Source: Escarpia spicata
Lineage: Eukaryota > Annelida > Polychaeta > Sabellida > Siboglinidae
DNA length: 64,000 nucleotides
NCBI GenBank assembly: GCA_963995525.1
Contig: OZ023212.1
Span: forward strand, 10,518,229-10,582,228
Reading direction: 5' to 3'
Positions 1-10,200 of this stretch are shown here, one piece after another (position 1 is the first letter of the stretch; every line of letters starts with the position of its first letter). The position numbers and the translations under genes were made by a program. The notes below the pieces were generated by a model. The model was not told the origin of the DNA, did not search any database, and saw nothing but the letters and a program-made list of their open reading frames with translations.

Positions 1-31
1 GACGGGCCCAATCTGCCACTCACAAAGTTCA

Positions 32-1086
32 TTACATCATTGGGGTGTTTCCCTTGGTCAATAGGATCGATGCATTGCTCAAGCTTCTTTCGTAGTCCCT
101 CTCTATCATGTGCATCATTTGTGATACTTGTGTGACTTTCATGTCAATTAGGAGCGTGTATACAGCGTTGGTTTTTGGTTTGGGAGTGTGGCCTTGATCA
201 CGACTGATGGATGTGTTGTATCCATTCAGGACACGCATGCTTCGTAAGTATGTCTTGCAGAAAAGTAAAGTCAGTCTCGTCTGCCCTCCTTGTGGCCATA
301 GATTTCTGGATGAGTAACTTCAAAGGCAGACTGGCTTGAGTGTGGCTGTTGTGGGTAGTTCTGGCTTCTTGAGCTCATTGAACCTTTGAAGGGTTAATTC
401 ATATTCAATCGGTACATGCATGTCATGCTTGTTAACCCGTGTGATTGTCTGTTGCAGACCCTAGGGTCCGTCAATATCCTCTGCTTGTGTTACGAGCATC
501 GCCAGTGAATGAGTAGAGAGCTTACCATTTTGAGAGGAAATCTCTGCATCAAAATGATCAGCAACAACCTGAACTAAGCCTGCGCCAGCTTTCGATACAC
601 CTGACAAATCAATGTTCTCTGCTGCTGCTGCTAATGCTGCCGACTTCTTGAAGCGCAGAACATGTCACACCAAAAGCATGCATCTTATATGAGCTCTTTA
701 GAAGCACGAACTGATACGCCAAGAGCAATCTGAAGGCAGGTTGGGTGGTTATGAAGTACACCGGTAATAAGAGAACCAATCAGAATAGCTGGCAGAGTCC
801 TATCTAGCTTAGGAGACACATTTGCTAACAGTTCGAAAACTGTTTCATTCATGCAGTCTATGGCAGTTTCACAATTAATGTGTGTGCAATAGTGAGCTTT
901 ATCAGTTGGAATAGCTTTAACATCAAGCTTAATCTTTTTGCAAACTTTGGCGATAGCAAAATCCAAATCATCTTCGTCGCCATCAACTATTCTCAGGGCA
1001 TCTGAAGCTGTGCTTCTAAATATAACGATACTAGCTATACATGCAGAGGACAACACTAGAAGGTCCTTACCAAAATAATGACACAA
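32..1086 (-). pseudogene. Decayed copy of a multicopy invertebrate hypothetical protein
   Basis: A coding-like minus-strand stretch broken by stops and frame changes. The first part is a 133-codon open segment at 1086-685 (ends at TAA). Next comes a segment around 475-640 whose local reading includes GAGLVQVVADHFDAEISSQN, and then 238-32 with NGYNTSISRDQGH and a run ending IDMK. I recall similar segments in long uncharacterised proteins that are multicopy in marine-invertebrate genomes, but cannot verify this here. Order and strand are consistent along the stretch, so it looks like one degenerate gene or mobile-element ORF, cut by the window edge. No function is assigned. Confidence 0.35.
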
Positions 1087-2164
1087 CTGTTTTAACAGAA
1101 GTTTGCATTTTAGGCCTATTTGAAACTACTAGACCCATTAAAATTTCAACCTGTCAGGGCAATGTTGTAGGCCGCTAGAAAGTTACCAGATAAATCATTC
1201 TATTCTGGTATGGTTTTAAAATAACATTTGATATAATATATTTAAACAATGTAATTTTATTATATCTAGTTAAATTTACTTACATTTACTCTACTTAAAT
1301 TTATAATTTAAAATAATTTCACCAAGCTCACTTATTAAATAATTACTGATCCTCCTTGTGTTTTGCATACAAAAATCAGAAACAACTTACTGACATAACA
1401 ACCTTTATTCATAATAAAATAGTTAAAGTTAAACGCAAAATATGCCGCCAATCTTGTAAGTGTGCCCATTCAATTTTTTTGTATTAAATAAGTAACCTTT
1501 ATTTTGCGAGAAAAGTGTGATTTTGTTAATCTTGCTGCACGTCTCTGTGATTTCTTCCCTGGAGGCAGTTGATCTTTCCTCGCCAATATTAGTTACACTG
1601 CTTTGTAGTTTGGTAAAATTAAAACAGTTAATGTGGAACGTGAATGTACACCTGTTTTAACACTGGCAGATGTTGTTATCAATCTTACCGATGAAACAAT
1701 TATCACTAACGGGAATCCCGCAGTGCTTCCCGAAGGCGACAACGAACCTACAAAGGTGAAGGTCGCTACATGTTTTCGGGGACTATTCATTTTTTCATTC
1801 TACAATAAAATGATGGAGGGGGTATGGATAAAACATGCAAAATAAAAAATTGCCCAAGGGTGACAAGGTGTCACCCGGCATTTTTTTAAAGTGTACACCC
1901 TAGTCTTCCTAAATCAGCAGAAAAAAACCTATAGATGCCAAATCCACATGTCAACCACTTCTGCTTGACTAATACACATTATTAACTAATGCATTTTTTC
2001 ATTAAAATATCCTAAATCAACCACGTAACTATGTTTCATGGCCAGTAAAAGTCACTGCAGGTCATAATAAATAAAGGTTTTTGTTTTGAAACAAAACTAA
2101 GCCACTACAACAACAAAAAACTCCACAAATTCAATGTTGTAATCAATACACCATCTACACCCAC
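1087..2164. other. AT-rich intronic sequence (GCAT 3' intron)
   Basis: No GCAT last exon or other recognisable gene was found here. A short open frame near 1633-1845 (plus) shows no family resemblance and is overlapped on the opposite strand. Confidence 0.4.
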
Positions 2165-2212
2165 CTTTTGGAACAACTGGGAAGCTGAATCCAATTACAA
2201 ATATTCCTCGTT
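2165..2212 (-). CDS. GCAT: GCAT exon 10
   Basis: Short 48-bp exon encoding [16 protein letters not shown] plus one base, matching the conserved family segment before the last exon. Acceptor TTTCAG, donor GTGGGT. Confidence 0.93.
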
Positions 2213-4181
2213 CTGAAAACATAAATTATGCCATTACTAATTAAACTATTCCTTTAAGCTTATACTTACTGCACATATCAACTTACACCAAATATAACCT
2301 AAGCAGTACATGGCAATTATATATGATCTAGAACTGTATGTAGGGCCTATATACCACCCAATAGGTGGAGCCACTTGGGTGCCAGTTCCTTCTTGACTGT
2401 CAGTCATAATAAACAATGAATTAAAACAATATTGAACACAGCTACTTGTTTGCAGTCATAATTAATTAAGGAAATATAATTAAGCAAATAATGTCACAAT
2501 CTTATAATTAATTATCTCCATTCTTCTCATTATGTGAACATTGAACACCTCATAGTATATGTATGACAGTTCTCAGGTTGCTTGTAACCCACAGACCTTT
2601 GCCCGCCAACAAGACAGTAATCTGCTACACTATTATTACAACAGTAAAACATGAGCTTTAGGAGCTAACTGTCACGTAAACAATGATCCATAAAATCTTT
2701 TAATAGATCACATGATGGAATTTATGTTATATACTGGACATGTTCAAACAATGGTCAGGTGCTTAAATGAGTATGTTGGACATGTTCAAGCAATGGTCAG
2801 GTGCTTATAAATGAGTATATGGCTGTAGAAAATTTTAGTTTTCTCAAAATATTGTCAAAACATACACAGATATACGATTGCGGAGTAAAGACTCTGACTA
2901 TTAGCTATGGTAACTGATATCCAACATCCATCTTCAAAACATGGCAGGCAAATTGTTCTATATGTCACCTTTTAACCCACAATGCAACACCATATCACTA
3001 CACAGCAGGTTTTACTCTGTTTGACTCTCCATTTTCATTTCCATTCCACAAACGAGTCAGTTATACTTACCCAACATCTCTTCTGAAAATTTCGCTGCCA
3101 GTTTTGCATCAATGAGCATGACAGGACATATGGGGTGGTCTTTATCACCCTGAGTAAACAAAAACAACAATCATTACCTACAATGCAAAAAGACATCTGG
3201 AATTCTTTCCTGGATATTCATGCACGATTAATCTATAATCTTGTTTTTTTCTCGAAAATCCAAATAAATAAGTTTACATAATTAAACCAGAAGAGCTGAT
3301 TAAACACACAAACACAAAATATATACAAATAATAAAGAAACATTACAATTATTAATATATATAAATATATATCGGTTTTTATTTAAATTAATAACATACG
3401 AAAAGTGGAACTACCATGTTATTTCTCTATTGTTAATTTAAAAACATACTTTTAATGTTTCTTTAATTATCTGAGCATATTATAATTAATATGCACATCA
3501 TTCCATAATACATATTTTATGGCTGTATGTCCACTGTGTTGGCTAAACAACATTCACCATTAAGTTGTAGTCCAGTTATGGCAAGAATTGCTTCTCCGTT
3601 GATCTTAAAAGTAGATATAACAATAAAATTAATAACGTTTCTCTTTTTAATGAAATAAGTGGCACGTACCAAAACAGTAAATCCGGCTTCTGTCATCCGA
3701 TTGCGGAACCTGTGTGTGTTAGCAGCCAACTTCTCAATCATCTCAGACGATTCCATCAAGAGTTCAAACACTTTCGATGCCGTACCCACGACTGGTGGGG
3801 GCAAGCTGTTGGAAAATAGGTAAGGTCGTGACCTATTTCTCAACAGGTCAATCAGTTCCTTTGGCCCTGTGGTGTAGCCACCTGCAAATTGATGGCAATA
3901 CTAGAAAGAATAAACAAATTTACACGTTTTAAAACGAATACTTCATACAGTCTGAAACTACATACAGTGTAATTGGGTCTAACTTTTAAAAAAATATTGC
4001 ATTATCAGATCATTTTGTTTTGTTTTGATTTGTTATAAAGTGAATTTATGTGGGACAAGGCTCCTTGTTAATGCATAGGAGTTACCAACTCGGAATCGTG
4101 ACTCGTTTGCTGTAGCTAACAAGTCAGATATAAGTTTTTATCAGAGCTATTTAGCCAACAAATATATATAATCCATACAAT

Positions 4182-4225
<44 letters not shown>

Positions 4226-7200
4226 TGAAAATGATGTGCATTAGCCTATATAATCATAATTCTAATACATAACTCAACCTCAACTGCAAAGGTGGGGAAC
4301 CAACCACACGCAGGTGGCGAAACCCACCCGACACATGACAACCATCCATGTTTAAAGACTATGATTTGCTGAAATAAGGGGAAAGCGTCACAGCGCCCCA
4401 AAACCCCTTGTACACATTAGTGCGTCACGCTGACACTAGAAGTGTGTATTGCAATTAACTAACATACAGCAAGACTAAATACTTTACTACTGCGGATACC
4501 ATAAGACCCAAATTGTAATTCGATGCATACATTATATATGAATACATAAAATCGTCTGACCTTTAACAGCTTATAAACCTATCCTACCCGACTTTACATA
4601 AAAACAGGTGCAGATGGGGCAGGTGGGTGGGAAACAAATTTTAGATATCAATGAGAACAAACGGATTACCTTTTCGCAGTGATAATTCAAAGTGGGGAAG
4701 CGGCAATGGCGCGCTGCTTTTTATAGTGAGAAATTGTCACGTTACTAGGTAGGTCCACCATGAATACCGTAAATGTCAATTTTAGGATTGGAGCAATGCC
4801 CACGTTAATTTTAAAATGGACTGTCAAAGCCAAAAAAAAAAGATTTTTCATGCAACAATTACAATATTTCTTTCATATCTAACTGTATGTTTTAACACAA
4901 TTCAATAAAGCTATGTTAAAATATAAACATTAAAGTACGGTGGTGTTTAAGTTAGCATTCTTAATGAAGTTTGGTGCTGATTGAAGCTGTTTATGAGCAA
5001 TGCGACAAAATCAGTACATGGCTTACCTGAAGCACCCCCTAGTGCCTTGCCGAGAGTCGAGTTGATAATATCGACTCGTCCAGGATCTAGACCCAGGTAC
5101 TCCTCCGTGCCTCTGTTAGAATCCACTCAAAACATTTCAGTTACAAAAATGTCTAATATACCAGTACGTAGAGTTGTTTCTCTTCTGGCCATTTAATTCT
5201 TTATACCATATAATAGACTGGCTTTGGAGAAGTGGTAAAACAAGCCAGATGCATTGATATATTTTTGTGTATGTTATTTTACTGAAGCAATATCCCAGAA
5301 TACATACTGTTCTCTGCAAGAACAAATTAAAAGAGTACTAGGCCAGTTAATTAATTTATTCATTGCATAGCTCTATAAATAAAATTAGTTAATCAGAAAC
5401 ACCCATAGCGGATTCATGTTAACAAATAAGCAATCACGTGATACTGTATTTACTCCAAAACGATTTCATATACTTTTATATTATATGCAATGTCATTATT
5501 TTGAGCAACCCAAAGTGGCACCCAAAGGCAGAGCCAATACCCACCGAATTAAATTGACGAGACATGGTTGACAAGACATTTATATGCACCATGCTACCTA
5601 GTTACCACATCCACAGTAGCATCAATGTGTATTAATATCTGTTCCACTCAAAAGATGGCACCGCTGTATCAATTTATTTTTCCATTGATATGTGATTACA
5701 ACCCACCCACACCCAACCATTTAAGTTTTGGACTTGGCAAACGTACGCAACCACGTCTAAGAATAATTTTTATGGTACTGTGGTGCAAAATGACCCAGTC
5801 GAATGTTATGTGATTTCCTGAACATACCGTCCTGTCTTGCCAAAGTGTCCTGTCGCATGGGACTCATCAACAAACACCAGGGCTTTGTATTGATCTGCCA
5901 AATCACAGATTTCTCTGAAAAAACACGACATATTAAAACTCATAGAACCAAAGGTATTAGAACTATTAATATTCTCTAACCACCTGTACAAATTAGTTAT
6001 TTCTAGTTTCAGTTGTGCAACAGGAATTACATTACAAATGTGTGCGTTGCTTTTTATGTGACAAACAAATATAGCATCGAATCAGTGCGTGATAATGAAC
6101 AGAGTTTACCACCTCTACTGAGTTGCACCTCTACTGAGTCTACCTTGCCTCTCCTCTTCTTCCTACCCACATGAGGTAACAGTCATAACACTCAGTTCAT
6201 TCCACACTGCTGATGATATTTCGCCAACTATCCTGATTTTCAAAAAATTTCTCCTACCCTTAGCTGTTCATCGCTGCCCTTTTGAGATCTCTGTCCACAC
6301 TGTCTGTCCACCTCAGTCTTCCTCTTCTCCATACTCTCTCGGTCAATCTTTCCTTACTGAGTCTCTGTACATATGTCCTACACATGTATGTCTGCTCCCA
6401 ACTAGTGTTAGTTTCAGGTGCTTCATCAAGCTAATCTCTTCTCTCAATTCCCCCTAGTTCCTTAGAGAAACACACAGAATAGGCCTTATCCTACAGCAAT
6501 ACCTGGTTCAGTCAATTTAGGGTGGCAATCTTGTTCAACCTAGCTAAATATCAGTTTCTTGTGTCATTTACTTATGAACTGACAAATGTGGCCCTGTAGA
6601 GAGTAGACTACAGCCAACACTCCTTTGTAAAACCAACCTGAGAGGAGCGACATTTCCATCCATGCTGAAGACACCGTCAGTGACTATCAGACGCATCCGG
6701 GCATTCTGAGTTTCCTGCAGCAGTCTCTCCAGATCTAAAACATAAAATAAACAATGACTTTGCATTAAAGCTTTCAAACATGTTTAAACATTGGATGGAG
6801 ATTCTTCTTCCTCTTCTTGTACCATTGAGCAGTTCTCCATAGAGTGGAGGAACTTCTCCATGAGAGCACCGTGTCTCTTAATTTGGGACCCCCGCGTTCA
6901 ATGACAGACCTGGAGCATGTGCCCCAATGTCTCAGTCTGCCCACATGCATTGCATTTGTCAGATGCTAGGGAATGGCCACGGGCCGCCCGCTTGCGCGTG
7001 ACAACCGTGCCCCCCCCCTTATCTGTATTGAGTGTATAAACTCCGCCCCCGAAAGTAATCTAGTCCCATATCACACCCAGTTGTGCACGAACGCCGGAGA
7101 GACTCTTAGTCGGCTGACTCATGCAACGACAACGCCCATATTTCCTTCACGTCCACAAGATTTCTAACGATCCTGTTCCCAACCCTAAGTGGAGGGTTAT

Positions 7201-10200
7201 TACAGTGCTGAACTCATCTAGTTGTTTTCATAACTGGCACCGTCAATCTTAGCGCAGGTACTCCCAGCCCACCATCTTTAACATCAGCATGGATGTAAGA
7301 ATTTGGCGTTTTGTGCAGCAGCTTCAGCCAGGCCACGTAGTACGTAGCCTAAAACCTGTCTGCTTAATGAAAATTACACCAAGAAGTGTTTCCACCTGTA
7401 TTTTTGTTAAACTGCGTTTTGCTTTTGTAATTTGTATCTCATTAATTACATGGTTTCCATTAAGCATTAATGGTCCTAAAGTTACACTAAAACTGCAAAA
7501 AAGTTGCCTAGTATTGATTGAAGATGTGCAAATGTACATAACAAAACAAAACGTTTCTTCACCTTTCAGATCCCTGTGCTTGTAGCGATGGCGCTGAGAT
7601 TTGCTCAATCGTATGCCATCGATGATAGATGCATGATTCAGTTCATCCGAGATGATGGCATCTTCATCTTTCATGAGGACCTCAAAGATACCAGCGTTTG
7701 CATCGTAGCAACTCGAGTACAATATGGCTTCTTCCCGTCCATGAAACTTGGCAATCTTATCTTCAAGCTCCTTGTGAATATCCTACAGAAACAATGTCAA
7801 TGTTTTATCTATTTGATGTTTATATCTATTAAATATTTGTTGGATTATTTAATTTGTTTTAGCAGATTGATGTTAATATTTTTCTTAAGTAACTAATTTA
7901 TATACCTATTTTAACATGATAAATTAATTTGCTTTAATCAACTTATGTTATACAGCTCTGTTATGTAATTAAATTGTTTAATTTTACATTTCAATTTGTT
8001 TTGTTTGTACTATCTAGGTATTAATTTTATGTAGACTCTACAGTGTGTCAAACATTTATGGATATGGTAATTTATAAAAGAAATATTATTACAGTGGAAG
8101 CTCGCTTTACAGTCATGTCAGTAATACAGCCACCTCGCAATTAAGGTCACCCTAGGATTATTTTAATTATGGCAAAGCATAGGAAATTAGTCCCACTAAT
8201 GTGGTAAACTCGTTAAACAGGTCAGTTTTGTCCAGTCCCGAGTAACCTTAATAGTGAAGTTTCACTGTACTATAAAAGGTTGGCTGAAATGCACTAAACT
8301 TATAGATTCTACACTCCGCTCTCTCACCCAGACATATCCTGCCCAACGGGACAGACCTGACAGACGACCATTGTCATTGTTCGTCAACACAAAATTTAAC
8401 AACACTGCAAAGCTGTTTTAAATCATGCGCATGCTTGCTCACAAACACAATGGAAGTGTCTCTGTCATGGTTGGTACACACCTGTGTACCGCAGACAAAG
8501 CGAACGGAACTGAGACCAGCCCCGCGTGTGTCGTAGACTGCCTTCCCAGCAGCCACAATGGCTGGGTGACTCTGGAACATGTGGGAAATTTATGAAAAAG
8601 TATAAAACAGCTTTAAAAACAACAATGACAACAACATTATTTAATGATTTAAATTAAATCTGTCCAACTTTATTGTTTAATTAAAACTCCAAATTGAAGT
8701 TATACTATATTAACAAATCAGCAATTGTTTGTGGCAACAGTCTCAATAATATTTATATACAACATCAGATATGATTATTTAATTCACTGATTAACATAAC
8801 ATTGCTCATGTATGTCAGCATTTGGGGTTATCTGCCAATTAGATAAGTAGACAGGTAAATTTTGATGTATATATTTATAATAAATTATTTAAAAAGTGGT
8901 TCTGTATGTGAATTGTATTTGTTTAATGTTATAATTTGCACTGTTTTCTTTTGGATTTTCATTAATCTGTTTCCTTGATATCCCCATGTTGTAATACAAT
9001 AATTTATACGAAAAAATAGTAATGCATTATACATTATAATTTTTATATCTAAAGGTAGCACATGTTTTAATCTATTTAATATTCCTAAAGTTTTAGAACA
9101 CTTATTTGATAGTTTTTCTTTTTTAAGTAAGTGTCTAGAGTTAAACCTAAGAAGTTAAATTATTGCGCTCTCTGAATATATTTGTTATCTATTTTGAAGC
9201 AAGATGTATCACTAGAACAGATGGAAGAAGAACAGCCAGCAAACAGAACGGTTGCCATGAGTTGAGTACAGATGGAGGAGAAGACAACTGAGATGGGAAG
9301 ATTGTGTGAACAGCAGTTTGGTGGAACTGATAGAGTGGAGTGGAGAAGGAGAGTAAGAGGTGAGGAATATGTGATGGAGGAGTGAGGGAGAAGTGAGGGA
9401 GCAGTGAGGGAGGAGTGAGGGAGCAGAGAGGGAGGAGTAAGGGAGCAGTGAGGGAGGAGTAAGGGAGCAGTGAGGGACGAGTGAGGGAGCAGTGAGGGAC
9501 GAGTGAGGAAGAAGTCAGGGAGGAGTAATGAAGGAGTATGGGAGCAGTGACGGAGGAGTGAGGGAGGAGTGAGGGAGCAGTGAGGGAGGAGTGAGAGAGG
9601 AGTGAGGGAGGAGTGAGGGAGCAGTGAGGGAGCAGTGAGGGAGGAGTGAGGGAGCAGTGAGGGAGGAGTAAGGGAGCAGTGAGGGAGGAGTGAGGGAGCA
9701 GTGAGGGACGAGTGAGGAAGGAGTGAGGGAGGAGTATTGAAGGAGTGAGGGAGCATTGACAGAGGAGTGAGGGAGGAGTGAGGGAGCAGTGAGGGAGGAG
9801 TGAGGGAGCAGTGAGGGAGCAGTGAGGGAGCAGTGAGGGAGCAGTGAGGGAGCAGTGAGGGAGCAGTGAGGGAGCAGTGACAGGAACAGAAGGAAGACAC
9901 TGAGGGCCAGTATCAACACAAGCCTCACACCGGACCACAGGCAGAGAAAAGAAAGCAACAACACATATCATTGTCGTCAACTTCATTGACAACTCGTTTT
10001 ACTTCTTACTGACCCTACCCCTCTCCCTCACCCTAGTATGGTACCTAGTAGGTGGACACGGTTAATAATTTAGGCCAGTAGGTAAAAGTTTGCAGACAAC
10101 TCACAGATAGCCCAAGGTAGTTATTGGCGCAGAAGTTGAGGACAGGTTTCGGTCTTCCCGCCACACTGATCTCTGCACTCTGCATTGATGTGATCACGCG

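Noticed and set aside
9160..9992. Three long overlapping minus-strand ORFs rich in Ser, Leu, Pro
   Set aside because: They are read-through of an 11-bp tandem repeat in GCAT intron 2; all three frames give the same peptide.
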